Positions 20,027 through 33,400 of a DNA stretch of 64,000 nucleotides are shown here, in pieces. The notes beneath the pieces are model-generated. The model was not told where the DNA came from, did no database searches, and worked only from the letters and a program-made list of their open reading frames with translations. Each line of letters opens with the position of its first letter. Position 1 is the stretch's first letter. Source of the stretch: Sphaeramia orbicularis (Eukaryota > Chordata > Actinopteri > Kurtiformes > Apogonidae); NCBI RefSeq assembly GCF_902148855.1, contig NC_043970.1:42037461-42101460 (forward strand), read 5' to 3'. The position numbers were made by a program, and so were the translations under genes.

Positions 20027-20235
20027 AATGTTGTAGAAGATGATAGTGTTTCCATGGTAACTACGGAGCCTCTGAATGTCCAAATAGGTCATATCTGATG
20101 ACCGCGAAAAGATGAAGAACTGTATTTTACACCAATTATTTAGAATGATTGATAGAAGTAGTGGATCAACAGGTATTAAACAGTTTAGGTCAGTAGATGG
20201 TTTTGGTTAACGGTGAATGTTTGGGTCTTTATGGG
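19975..20235. repeat. dispersed element ending at TTAA, copy 1
   Basis: Ends 'ggtctttatggg' next to TTAA (20236-20239). The inverted match 48232-48465 begins TTAA-CCCATAAAGATCC. This suggests another TTAA-targeting family; the far end is not resolved and overlaps the tandem repeat. Confidence 0.6.
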
Positions 20236-20324
20236 TTAATGACATGTTTTGCTCTGGACAGTGTTTTATTCTAATTCTGTCTTCCTGCCCAAACTGACAT
20301 GGCTGCATATTCCTCATAAGCTTC

Positions 20325-20350
20325 TTTTTTTTTTTTTTTTTTTTTTTTTT
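20325..20350. repeat. poly(T) tract
   Basis: About 26 T in a row, probably the poly(A) tail of a minus-strand retroelement remnant; no element body could be named. Confidence 0.7.
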
Positions 20351-20896
20351 ATTGAAGAAAAAGAACAGTCAAATAAGGTTAAACTGGAGATCACCATGAA
20401 AAGAAGCTCAACAGTACGGCTTTTATTAACCCATCAATTAATTCCATCATGAAAGTCAGTGTCTCACACAAACACACATACACACACACTCATTTCTCTT
20501 CGACTGCATCCAAACTAGGAGGAAGTGGCACCACAACAAAGAATCTTCTTATTGGTGGTGGAGACACTTTGCCAAGCAGGATGTAGCTTTTACATCAAGG
20601 TCCCTCTGTGTGTGTGTGTGTTGTACTAGAATGAGCTGCTGCACCTGGAGGTTCAGCAGCAGAATCCTCCCTCAGTGAAGAGTAATTACAGCAGCAGAGG
20701 CCGGAGAGAACACAGGGAACCCTTAAAGTGGACCACTGATACCTCAGCTTCCAGAAATTCAACAACAGCACTTTGGCTGCGTTTAAACTGCAGGAAAAAA
20801 AGGCACAAATCTGGTTTTATTTTTACAAGATATGGCTCCGATTTGTTCTTTTCTTAACTTTGTGAACGATTTAAATCACAAACAGTGGTGTAGTGG

Positions 20897-20904
<8 letters not shown>

Positions 20905-20956
<52 letters not shown>
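20905..20956. repeat. (AAT)n microsatellite
   Basis: About 17 AAT units directly before mariner copy 3. Confidence 0.95.
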
Positions 20957-20972
20957 TTATCGGTTTTATATC

Positions 20973-21522
20973 CAGGGTGGGGAAGCAAAATTTACAATAT
21001 TTTGAGGCAGGGATTGAAAGACAGTTTATGACCAATTAGTTTATTGAAAGTCATGAGAATTTATTTGCCACAACAAAATTGACATAATAGAAAATGTCTT
21101 TATTCTATGTGTTCTCCTTCTTTCTCAATAACTGCCTTCACACGCTTCCTGAAACTTGCGCAAGTGTTCCTCAAATATTCGGGTGACAACTTCTCCCATT
21201 CTTCTTTAATAGTATCTTCCAGACTTTCTCGTAATAGTTTTGCTCATAGTCATTCTCTTCTTTCCATTATAAACAGTCTTTATGGACACTCCAACTATTT
21301 TTGAAATCTCCTTTGGTGTGACGAGTGCATTCAGCAAATCACACACTCTTTGACGTTTGCTTTCCTGATTACTCATATGGGCAAAAGTTTCTGAAAAGGT
21401 ATGGATAATAGTGTTAGGTATGATTATGACATCAATATATGTTTGGTTTCAAAACAACTGACGTAGTGCCTGCTGAGAAAAAACAACTAAATGTTCATTG
21501 TAAATTTTGCTTCCCCACCCTG
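20973..21522 (-). mobile_element. internally deleted mariner-type element, copy 3
   Basis: 550 bp, minus orientation, same inverted ends. The 3' side keeps TA (21523-21524), while the other flank reads TC. It carries the same truncated transposase pieces as copies 1 and 2. Confidence 0.9.
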
Positions 21523-21529
21523 TAGCGCT

Positions 21530-22640
21530 TTTCTACTACTAGTACTCAAAGATGCTTTACAATAAACAGCCAAGGGACAAATACACAGTAAACTGGTAAA
21601 ACAGATATGGAGTTAATATTAAAGGGCAAACAAAGAACAAATACTCAAGCAAAATGGTAGACACAGATACGGAAAAGAAGTGGGTACACTCTAAATTTTT
21701 GCCCTTTCTCTTTCTTTTTTCTTTTTTTTTTTTTTTAAAGTAGTTCAGAAAAACACCATTTTAGAAACAGTAACATGCCAGACTACTCTATTTACTTTAC
21801 CCAAAAATCCATCTGTAGTATTTGCTCACTATTATAAAATTATCGTGACTTGATCAGGAGCAGTTTGTAGGTTTTACTGGACACACAAGCAGCTGCAGGA
21901 ATGGAAATGGAGTCAACATGAGACAAACATAGGTTAACATTCGACTTTCATAACGTTAGCCTTTCATATCATTAGCCTTCATAATGTTAGCCTACTCACA
22001 CAGTTTGACTATTGGCGACACCATCTCTTCTCTAAATGTGCAGTCATGTGACCAGTAGTTTAAAACAGTGACTCATTCTGAAACCACCTTAAAACTTACC
22101 TTACGATTAAGTATTCAATGAAAGTAGGTTCTCTCAATATGAGTCACTCACTGGAAAGACGTCTATTCTGCAGTTCTTGTTCGCATTTACAATAATCGCG
22201 CATCTTTCAATGAGACGTGCAGTGACCTGTCAATCAACTGGGGTGGAACTGACATCTGAGGTGTCCAACCAGGTTCCAGAGGTGCTCAGCATTAAGCAGA
22301 GCCCTAAATTAGCAATATTTTCCTCAGCATGACCCGCCCTTCTCTGCCTCTGATTGGCTCATCAGTCCTCATGCCTAAAGTTAACCAATCTAATCAGTAA
22401 AAGTACCAAGTAGTAGCCAGTTAGAGGCAGAGTAGAGCGGGTCATGGCTTCACCATCTGAGGGGAAAACATAAATTGCCCATGCGCTCTTAATTTGCTTT
22501 TCTAGTTTGATATATGATCGTTAATTTGTAGCATATTAATTTACTGTTGTCAGGACTGTGTTGCTGTAAATTCAGTGATATGGGGGCGGGGCTGTTTTAT
22601 GTTTGTGTTATTTTTTGTAAAAATGAAAAAAAAAATAAAA
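21530..22640. other. intergenic, no feature recognised
   Basis: Unremarkable AT-rich and mixed sequence with short 'gttagcctttcat' repetitions near 21955-21995. I see no exon, tRNA or complete element here. Confidence 0.5.
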
Positions 22641-22644
22641 AATT

Positions 22645-22870
22645 AAACTAGAAAAGCACTCTGAGATCGCAGACCTCTGCCAAGGCAGATCAGTCCCCCC
22701 CCCCACCCCACCAATCACCACCAAAATGTAATTATTTGTTCCTTGTGTCAGTATCAAAATTTCCTGAAAATTTCGTCAAAATCTGTCCATAACTTTTTGA
22801 GGTATCTTGCTAACAATCAAACAAACACCGATGAAAACATAACTTCCGCTGTTACTTAGTGGAGGTAAAA
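22645..22870. repeat. 'cctccgcc' family repeat, single arm
   Basis: Shares 'aactagaaaagcactc', 'gcagacctctgcc' and 'tctgtccataactttttgag' with the palindrome at 18237-18833. Confidence 0.7.
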
Positions 22871-22929
22871 AAAAAAAAAAAACTGCTCAAAATAGGTTTA
22901 GTTTTGAAACTAAATAAACACAAAGTCAG

Positions 22930-24439
22930 AGAACTGTGGAAGCTTGCACTTTATTGGAAAAATCAAACAAACAAAATATAATCTGCAGGGACAATGCAGC
23001 AAATATGCTCAGTTAATGGGTTTAGAGCCACTTTCATGTTCAGGGCATCTTTCTGACCCGCCCCCTGCCTCCCTGTGATTGGCAGGATCAGTTTTATATA
23101 CACAAAGCACCGATCAACAGTGCTCCATTCTCCTGCACAACCGGACAAAGACCCTCCCCACGCTCCAAAGCCCTGTTACCGGCTGAGCACAGACTCCACC
23201 CCGATGCCCTCACCGTGCCCCCCCACCCCCCCACTCCTATTGTCCTAAATGCCCCGGTGCTCGCCTATGGAAACATGATCTGAGCATGAAAGGGACCCTG
23301 CACATTCAGTTTGGAGAAGTGCAGCCAGGAGCTTTGTTAAATGTAAGAATAAATGGCATGCCGAAAGCGTCAAAAGCATAAATGCAGATTCCTTTCCAAT
23401 GCAATGCTGCCTCGCACACAAAATGTAGTGCTGATGTGAAAAATGTTCCCTCGCCAAATTGGTAGAAATTGACCCCACCGAACTGCCGGTGTTCATGATT
23501 TTTTTTTTTTTCTTTATCTTTTTTTTTTTTTTTTTTAAATATCCATACACATCCTTAGTGCGACCACCCAGGCCACACACAACTGTACAAGGCATCATGC
23601 GAGTACAGAGAATATTTAGTGCCCCAACAGCAAAATGTGTCATCTCTTTATATTAACTTCTTTTAAAAATCATCTCAATCACTCAAAATCCAATTCTACA
23701 ATCAGTCATACCTATGTATAAACCTGAAGACCTTCCACAAGGAGGAGGCCAATGACTAGTTACATTTCCTGTTTTGTTTTTGTTTTGTTTTTTTAATATC
23801 ATCCTCTTTGCAGGTAATCATAAATAAATACAAACAAAACACAAGGAATGTCTACTGCAAACAATACATAAAAAAATTAAAGAAAAAAAACAAAAGTTTG
23901 TGGTATAAACAGGAGTATGAAATATAATTTTTTTTTCTAATCTGAGGATGGTTTAAGTAGATAATCATGTTTGGTGATCAATAGAAGTGACTCTCCCAGC
24001 CTCATCTGGAGAAAGAGGAACAAATAAAGACGATTCTGTGTGTTAAGTGCGACGACGACCCACTTCATTTCCCCCAGGTACACGAACAGTGATGTCAAAA
24101 ATGTTTCCCTTTGGGTTTTCTCTCTTGGTCCAGGATGCGGTCGGGGCTGAGTGATCCCTGTCCACATGGTTTTTTTTTTTGTTTTTTTTTTTTTAATGAC
24201 AGCCTCCTCCTTCTTCTATGACTTAGACATGACTAGATGGGCACAACGTCCACTGTGACGCCTCTCTGCGATGGCCAGAGCTGCTCCAAGTCACCATGAT
24301 TTTTATTCAACAAGTCTTATTTGGGCCTTTCATTCTCAGAGAGAGGTGAGTTCGTTAGAAGCAAACTGGAGGTTTGCTCGAATAGTTGACTTTGTTTAAT
24401 ATCATCTTCAGACGGGAAAAGGCTCCTCCCCTTTTCAGG
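22930..24439 (-). other. picalm 3' untranslated region (probable extent)
   Basis: After the stop codon at 24440 there is about 1.5 kb with no further exon. AATAAA on the minus strand occurs at 24302-24307 (early) and 22950-22955 (late), so short and long 3' UTRs are both plausible. It contains several A-rich tracts on the transcript strand near 24170 and 23500. Confidence 0.6.
22950..22955 (-). terminator. candidate distal poly(A) signal AATAAA
   Basis: Canonical hexamer on the minus strand about 1.5 kb past the picalm stop codon; a proximal one is at 24302-24307. Confidence 0.5.
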
Positions 24440-24454
24440 TTACATAAACTGCAT
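24440..24454 (-). CDS. picalm: picalm last coding exon (coding part)
   Basis: Only MQFM and TAA are coding, after acceptor ATCTTTCAG; mammals end IQFM. Intron 22 is about 5.6 kb. The exon continues as the 3' UTR. Confidence 0.93.
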   Translation of the reverse strand: MQFM

Positions 24455-27400
24455 CTGAAAGATAAAAAAAAAAAAGTGTCATTTGTTTTATTGGTTGAGT
24501 TTTTTTGGGGCGGGGGCACAGAAACCAGTTGCAAATCCAAGAAATGCATCACTAAAACTCTTCAAAGGCCTAAATGAAGGCATTCGGTGAAGCTTATGAT
24601 GCAAAACAGGAGCTGATTTTCTATTTACAAGACTAGTGTCAATAAACTGAGATGCCCTCTGACTGTTTTTTCAGTGAACTTTTCCAACTTTGTCACCTGG
24701 AAGAGACATTCACATGCAACCGAACTGCAACATCATAAACGTTTTCTTAGAAAATAAAACCACTGGCATTGTGTTTTATTTCAGCGTAGTCACATGTTAA
24801 CGAATGGCAATCAAACAAATTCAAACCTTTATTATTATTGATATTATTATGTAATTATTATTTTATTGAGTTGGTATTTATTTGAACCTTACACTGTTTA
24901 AATAGAGTGCACATATAATAACACTGTTGAGTAATTTGTTCCAGTACTTTGTGAATTATCTGTTATTAATCCTGTTTCAGGATTTATCCAAATAAAAATT
25001 TAAGACTTTCAAAACTGCTATTTTTCCCCCCAAAGACCTTGACTTTATGTACTTTTATACTTGCGTTCCTACTCTTTTGGTTGACATTGTACCTGTTGTA
25101 TGTAGTAGAAAAGTTCATTTCAATAAATGTATGAATAAATAAATGCATAATTTGCAGTAAATTATGTTTTACGGACAGAAACGTTTTCAAAACATGAAAA
25201 TCACAAAAGTGCATGAATATCATGCAAACAAGTTTCACTAGAATCATTCCAGTACTGACCGGTTAGTGAAATCAGATCCAGTTTGTATTATTTATATATT
25301 ACATTGCACTTCGGTTACATGTGAAAATAATGTTGCTGGGTTTTCTATTCTGAAAAAACTCAGGAATCTTCAGGAATCCTATTTATTTTGAGTATGTAAT
25401 ACAATGTCAGATTCATGCATGCTCCTGTATTTACGATGACATTTGTGTTGTAGTCTGTTTTTCTCCCAGGGGAGGGTGTTAAATCGTAGCTAACTCTCTC
25501 CATTGTCTACATTCCTGATAAAAGCCATAAAATAGTGATTTCTAGGTCGAGAAGCCTTGTTCCCATGTTCTTCTCTTCGAACCAGAACCCAGTCAGACAC
25601 AGACTCCAACACAAACTTCATATAAACACATGAGCACAGATTTAGTACAAGTGTAAAGAACCTTAAAGCTGCACATTAAAGCAGTCGAAGACCAAACACC
25701 TCCAACTGTACACTGACAGTCATTAAAAACACTGAAGAACCATATTTGGTCTATTTGGGTAAGTTTAGAGGATGGGTTGATATAGTCTGTTGTGTTTGAT
25801 CACTTGGTGTGTGACTGCTGGACAAATTGAGGATTTGTCTCTTGGTCTAGTTTCATTGCACATCTGGGGGACCCTTTGTAAAAGCGGACCAAATGCATTT
25901 TGAACACTAAACAAAATGAACGTGTACAGTTTGAATAGTGGCTTGGACAACCTTTATATAGAGTCTACAAAGGCCACCAATGAAGAACATCTGAGGGCCT
26001 TATGGGATGGTGCAGGGTAGTCTGACCTACAGGGAGGGGCCTGGCGTATGGGCGGGACCAGTGCTTCTCTAACCTTTTACAGTGGAGTACCATCTGAAAT
26101 GGACTTTTTTTTAGCTCCGTACTCCCAACTGTCACTTCAGCATTACTGGTTGAAAAAAAAATCTGGCAAAATTTGTTCCTGTTCTAAAGGTGTGTTTATA
26201 TTTTCAAAACTTTGTAAATAAACATATATTTAACTGTAATATATGGAAAAAATAACACATTTTTAAAAGTAAATTTTGTGCAAAATACAAACTGAAAAGT
26301 TCCCTTTTTAACTGATAAGAAAAATAAATTGGTCATTAATTAATAAATGAACCTTTCATTAGCAAATAATAATCCCTTATCTACTCAAATAAACTCATTT
26401 TGAATAATATCAAATATAAATGTTCGTCAAATGTTACCAAAGCTTCAACAAGATGACTGACAATAAAATTGTTAAATGAATGTATTTATTGTGTTTCATA
26501 TCGCAGCATTAATTCTCATTTATTTTGTGTTTGGTACATGATGACTTATTTAATGTACTTTTCCAGAAAAATTCCAAGTACCCCTGGGGGTACGCGTAGC
26601 CAACTTTGGGAACCACTGGGCTGGACGACAGCTGAGGTGGACCCATCGGCACTGGGCTGCTGTGCTGGTCTCAGGGTCCCCAGCCTCAGAACAGGCAACA
26701 ACTGGTCCAGGAGCTGCAGGAGGAGTGGATCCAGATACTGCAGGACACCATATGGCAGTGGTTTCCAATCTTTTTTGTCTCCTGACCACATTTTAACATC
26801 ACAAATTTCTAATGACCCCAGACGTTCAAAATGGAGACATTTTTTTGCAAAAATTTGTTTTTGATCCTGTAATAGTTTGCTATACTATGTTTCAAACAGG
26901 TAAATTTTGGAGGAAATTTAGTCTATGTAATGTTTATTATTATGGACAGAGGCAGAAAAGCCAGGTGTAGATTACTGCACAAAGAGAGAATTTTATTTTC
27001 CTTGGTCAGGATATGTACAGTCAGTCCAGCTTGGATTTACAAGGCTGACAATTAATACTGAACAAACAAGAACTAAAACTATGAATTATGAAAGAGCTGC
27101 AGCATCTGAAACCGACCACAATGAACATTTGACAGATAAACAGAACTGCAGTGCTTCAGTTTCAGACTCACAGTTTGTCTTTTATGGATTGGGATTGTCT
27201 CTGTCAACAGAGATTTTTTTATTGGCAAGTTTGTATTTTATTTTTATCAATTACTAGAAATTTCAGGCGACCCCATTTGAATTCCAGGCGACCACACGTG
27301 GGGTCCCGACCCCAAGGTTGAAAAACGCTGCCATATGGTGACTAGTTCAGAGTATACACCAGCAGATCAGCGCCTGCATTAACTCTAACAGAGGTCACAC

Positions 27401-30400
27401 TCTGAACTGACTGGTGTTAAACATAGTTTTGTCAGTCGTCATTTTCTTTTTTTTTTTTTTGTTAAGATTAAGTTATTGTTTTGACCTTTTTTTAATGTTT
27501 TCTTATTGTTGATATATCAGCATAATGGTCTGTTACACAAAACCTAAATTTTTTAGACAAAATAAAAATAATTCCACCGAATGTTGCCTCACAGTTTTAA
27601 TGCCTGTCAGTGTAAAATGGTGACACCCCATCAGGACACTAGTCTTGTGCAAATACAGCCTCAGTCTCCTGCAGAGCAAACCTTGACTAAATCCATCCTT
27701 ATTCAAGACTTCCAGACAAGACGTGTGTGTGTGCAGAGAATGCAAAGCAGCCAGCTGGGGAGTCGAGTGTGGTGGCATCTCACAGGGGAGCGTTGTGACG
27801 GGCAACAAAATCAGCCGCTTAATTCTGCTAAAAGGCAGGTAGAGGAAAACATGCAGCTTGCTGTCGCACTCGAGAGCTGGAGTTGCAATGAAGCACACAC
27901 AGAAGACGAGCTGTACCTAAGGATGCTCTATAAGAAATTCTGCAGAAAGAGCTGCGCAAAGGGGTCCTTCCCTGGAGCTCTGAGGGGGCTCAGACTGGAG
28001 GGGCTAGAAGGAGTGGGCGACTGAGTCACAAAGGAGGAGATGAAGCAGAAGAGGAGAAAAATGGAAATAAGAGAGGAAAGTCCAGAGGTAAAGCGGCGCT
28101 ACAAGCCTGAATCAGAAAGCAGATCAGATAAAACAAAACGTATGCATCGATAAGTGATGCACTCACAGATCCCCAATCAGATGGAACAGTGACTACGAGG
28201 TGGAAGCAAATTAAACGTTACAGCAAAGCCCTCATTCCTATTGTTCAGATAAGATATTTCTCCACCGTTCATGCAATAAACCACTGCAGTTCATGCAACA
28301 TCCACTGTTCTAGCAATAACAATGTTTATTCATTTATTCAAACATGAATGCACTACTTTTATAGATATACATACTGTTAATACTGTCAATATTGTGTCTG
28401 TTCATATTTTTTATTCTTCTTCAGGTCTATTCTTATTTGAGTTTTTGTAAAATATTATATTCTAATTTCTTATTTTACTTAATAGTTTTTGTAATTTTTT
28501 ATTTTCTCTGTTATTTTCTCACGTGTTGTTTTTTTAAATTCATTTTAAAGGGCTCGTACACATTTTTCAAGGTCAAAATCAAGGACTTTTCAAGCACTTG
28601 TATGGGTCATTTTCAAATGTTTCGCTGGGGTGAAATACATATAGACAGGAATACATATACTTACGATTATTTATTTCACTTTTTATCGCAATGGTGTACG
28701 TTGTACAACAGCATATTTGGGCCAAATAAGAAAAAAAATCAAAAACAAAACTACTGTCACTACGAGAATAAAGTTGTAAAATATTGAGATCAAGCCCATA
28801 ATTTTATGAAAACATAGTTGAATACAAATAGTCCTAATTTTACAAAAATAAAGCCATAATGTTATGAGAATAAAGTCGCAGTTTAAAAAAAACCTTGCAA
28901 TTTAACAAAAATAATGTTGTACTTTTGTGAGATTAAAGTCATAATATTTTTAAAATAAATTCGCAATAGCTTAGTGCAATAAAAAGTCATAATTTATAAA
29001 TTGTAAGCCTTAATCCTTGTTGATGACAGAGTTTCCGCTTATAGCAAACGCAACAAGTGAAGCATCAACTTTCACTTCTGTTGGAGCAGACGGCGAATGC
29101 TAATGTGTTGATGGTGGGTGGGGCTAACAGGCTCAGTATTTGGCCTTTGTGCATGAACCTCAAATGAAAGTGGAACCTCACAAAATGTTCCGTTCTCTAT
29201 TATGCGACAAGTGGGTACGACTTTATTCTGGTAAATTATTAGATTTTTCCACCTGTTTTTATATTGCGACGTTATTCTTCATACCTGAAATATGGTGACT
29301 TTAATCTCACAGAAGTACAACATTACTTTTGTTACATTATGATTTTTTTTTTTTAAATTCTCATATTATTACAGCTATATTCTCAAAATATTATGACTTT
29401 ATTCTGGTAAAATTATAACTATTTTTGTATTTGATGTTATTCTCATAAAGTTACAGGTTTTATCTCGGTATATTACAACTTTATTCTCGTAATGACAAGT
29501 GTTTTTATTTTCTTATGTCGCCCAGGTATGCTGTTGTAACATTGTATTATGCTATAATCATCTAAAATGATGTTTCATAATAGCTAAAAATTTAGAAATT
29601 AAAGAAGACACAGTTTTATCCAAAAAAAGGGAAACCTGTATATCGCATCATGATCCTAGTATTGTGATTTGAATCGTATCGCTAGATTCTTTCTGATACA
29701 CACCCCTATGTACGAACCCTGCATATTGTTGCACTGACTTCAGTAGCACTCCTAATTTCATTACACACAGTAATAAAGACGACGCTGATTCGGATTCTAA
29801 AGCTCACATGGAAGTAGAGATAAACGTGCATGAAAAAGATGAGGAAATTTAGTCCATGAATCAGAAGATGGCCTGAAAAACCACCAGCCAGTGTAACCTT
29901 CGAACACATCCAGGTGGGAATTATTCAGCGCCTTCTCCTGTCACTTATCAGACGGAGGTGATGAAACCGAGTTCTCTGTTGTGACGGACTTCCAATCTAC
30001 AAACTTAGAAACTCTGGCTTTGAACTTTCAAAAGTGAGGAGGTTGTTTACCTGTGCACCGGGGGCGGGACCAAAGGGGTTGGCCGGCCTCATCACAGGCT
30101 GGGTGTACATCATAGTGGGCTGTGTCGACATCATCATAGAGCCCATATGTGGGGGCTGATGGGAAGAGGAGGAAAAAGGAAAAAGTTATGTAACAATCAA
30201 AATGAGTCCAATGATGAATTGTGGAGAGGATGAACACGTCCTTATTGACCGTAACAGAGAACAAACTGTTTGGACCTGTTTAAAACACACCATTGTTCTG
30301 TCATGTATGGACTCCTAGAAGAAAAAAATACCATCAAATCAACCAAGACTCTTCCAGTTAATAATTGGCATTGCTTTGGTCAAACTTTGGAAAACAAAAA

Positions 30401-33400
30401 CTATAATGATCATTAACCATTCGGGTCCACGGTCACAGCCCTGTCACTGAATCACATGACATTTTCAACACATCGTAGCGTTGCAAGTTGGTCATGTAGA
30501 CCACTGGGGATAATTACATTTGAAAGTGAGGACTTGAAACACTCTCCCACCTTTCATTTGATGTTGATAGAGCAAATACAACCAGAGATATGACGGTTTG
30601 AAACCAGAGCAAACAAATATGAGTAAAAGAAAAAAAAAAAAAAATGAGGCGGTGGTGGGGGGTGTTATATTTCTGACCATATCTATGTCATTTTTTGTCC
30701 TTTTTCAAAACAGAAAAAACTGGCCAAATCTGCAGATTCTAATCACAGACTGCATTAGCATTACAGGTAAGGGTGAGAATGACCGCCACCTGAACTGCAT
30801 GTGGAAACCAGGAGGACTGGGGGGTGAGAAAACCGTAGAACGCCTATGTAAAGATATGCTTTAATGTCAAATATTTGAGTACAGTTTTCATTTATTAAAA
30901 TTTTCATCTTATATACTTAATGTATTTGCATTTGTATGTACATCAAATGTATTTTGCACAGATATATGCATTTATTCATTTTAAACACTGTGTTTAGAAT
31001 ATGACATAAATAATATAATAGTCAAATATCAATGTATTTGGAATAAATGTAGTTTATTTATAGAGTTTATAACATGGACCCAGAATGACGACACAAAACT
31101 GGGTCTCTTTACACATATTCACACTCAGAAAACTCCTCAAATTTTTTTTCACACTTTTTTCTCTTTTCAAAATACATTTTCCTGAAAATATAAGTAATTA
31201 CCTACCCAGAAATATAAGTTTGGTGTAGATTATTATCATTAAATGTTTTTGACCAGATGTTAACCTTCCCTTGACTTTGCCCTATTGTGAACATGGGTAT
31301 TTGTATGTATATTTTTATGAGTGGGTGTATAAAAATATGTGTGTGTGTCAATGTAGATGTGTATATTTGTGTGGGCTGAGTTTAGGGCAAGTGTTTTGTA
31401 ATGCTTTGTAAATCTCCTTGAATTAAATGAAGGTCTATTAAAAAAGAAATTAAAAAGGGAGAAGGACAAAGTAAATGAAAAGTCAATACATATATACTAT
31501 ATTGTCGATAAGAATTTGCTTGATTAAATTATTAATTGTCGGTTAATTGCACTTTTCCACGTCCTGTCCGAAGGCTGACGGTTTGTCCGTGCTGCGACAC
31601 CGCGGCTGGGATAGCCAGTCATCAAACTCCTAAAATCTGGCTCCATCATGTCAGTGATGCAAAGTCACAAATGCCCATTTCTTCTGAACTGCCGTTTTTC
31701 AGATCCATTTATTTTATTGAATTTCTCTGCAGAATTTATTTAGTTCTACTCCATAAATGTCACTGTCTGTACTGTATCCAATGGTTCAAAAAAATCAATC
31801 ATTAAGGAATATGACACGCTTTTTTTATGAAGTACGGAAACAATATTTAGCTTTCGTTCTCATAGGCCCTATTGAAAGAGAAACTCAGGTTCTCAGGAAA
31901 ATCGCCGCTTATCAATTAATCGTCAATCGATCGATAAGGTCAACCAGCTAATGATTAATGGATTAATCGATAATTTGCATCCCTAATACACACACACACT
32001 AAAATCTACTCAACTCTGCTCTGAAACCATTTGCTTAAAAATAGACTAGACTCTGCCTTATTATTTGAATTCTCCCTGGAGCCACAAGAAAGAAATCTCC
32101 ATCTTCTGTGTTTTCAGTGGAGATGCTTAAACAGAATTATCTCCATCTAAGGTGCAGTTAACACTTCATTATACACAGCGAGGGCTTAAACGTTTTATTT
32201 CACTGAAACTTAAGATGTCTCAACCAGAATTATTGAGTCTGGGGGAAAGCAACTTGTTATTTTGCAGCAGTGTTGAAGACAGAGTGGGTGGGATGATATT
32301 TCCTGATTAATCGACCGTCTGGGTTTTCCAGCTCCAAACTTGTGTTATTATATTGACCTTTAAAAATCAACAATTGGCTGACCCCTACAATTTAATAAAA
32401 GGTATTAGGTGTATATTCTTGGCGAAACGGAGGTTGTAATTTTATTGACATATGATTCAAGCAAATAATTTTCTATGATAAACATGCCGTCTTCACTTTC
32501 TGTGAAAACTTCTAATTAACCCTTAGGTGTCTGAACCTATTTTGGCTGTTTTTCAGTACTTTGATTTTGTCTTTATATACTATATAAATTAATGTTTACT
32601 ATACCCATGTTTGGTATCTTTTTCTCCAGCACAACTTCATCTATCTCATCTGCCTATTATTTTTTCACTTTCACCTACTATATCAACCATACAATAGTTA
32701 CAATAGTGACCATTTACATGTTATAAACCATCAAATTATGGACCATCATAAGTAAAGGCACATGTTTAATATTTAAAAAATTTGTCCAAAATCAGAATTT
32801 CTCAAAACTATAAACAAACTTTGTAGATACTAGTCGCTTTTCCATTGACCTTCAAATTGCACAAATATAACTTACGAACGACAATTTCAGCAAAAGCCTC
32901 ATTTTTCAATTAAAAGTTTTTGCGCTGGCAAGAGGTGTTTTTTTGGGTGTAGCGCAAATGGTATATCATGCAAAACTGCAATAGAAAGACCTTTTTTCGC
33001 AACTAGAGTCAAGTGAATTAAAAAACCAGATGTTGACAGACGTTACAACAAGCGAAGAAGAAGAAGAAACATGGTGCAGTATGTGCGGACACACCAGGTA
33101 ACCCAATCATTTTTTTTAATTTAGTTTGAGATAGAGGGGTAATATATAATAATAATGAATATATCTGTAAATCAACACCATATTTACATTTGTAGCCATG
33201 TTTATGGAATGACTTTTCGTGTCATCTCGCGATAATAAACATTGCATTTGTGATTTAATGGAAAAACCGACTTTACACACCTCTGTTTTTTTGACATTTA
33301 GTAAATATCGGTAAAGTTTTGCACACATGTCCAATGGAAAAGCGACTACTGCCTCAACAAAGCTACATATAAAATCTGAATCCAACCAGTGGTTTCATCA

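Larger units (their letters stand above)
24455..30050. other. picalm intron 22
   Basis: Contains two adjacent hAT-like elements (26059, 26756), a long foldback element (28697-29546) and a fragment of a third hAT-like family (about 29600-29709). A 147-codon plus-strand frame at 27581-28024 and an overlapping minus frame have no motif or splice support. 24455-26050 has nothing I recognise. Confidence 0.6.

Noticed and set aside
23459-23656. Phenylalanine-rich frame across poly(T)
   Set aside because: Artefact of A-rich tracts within the picalm 3' UTR.
27581-28024. 147-codon plus-strand open frame in picalm intron 22
   Set aside because: Opposed by a long minus-strand frame over the same bases, with no domain, no splice context and no codon bias that I can see.
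32518-32535. TTAA-CCCTTAGGTG as a piggyBac-type end
   Set aside because: No matching inverted end was found in the following 2 kb, so an element could not be delimited.
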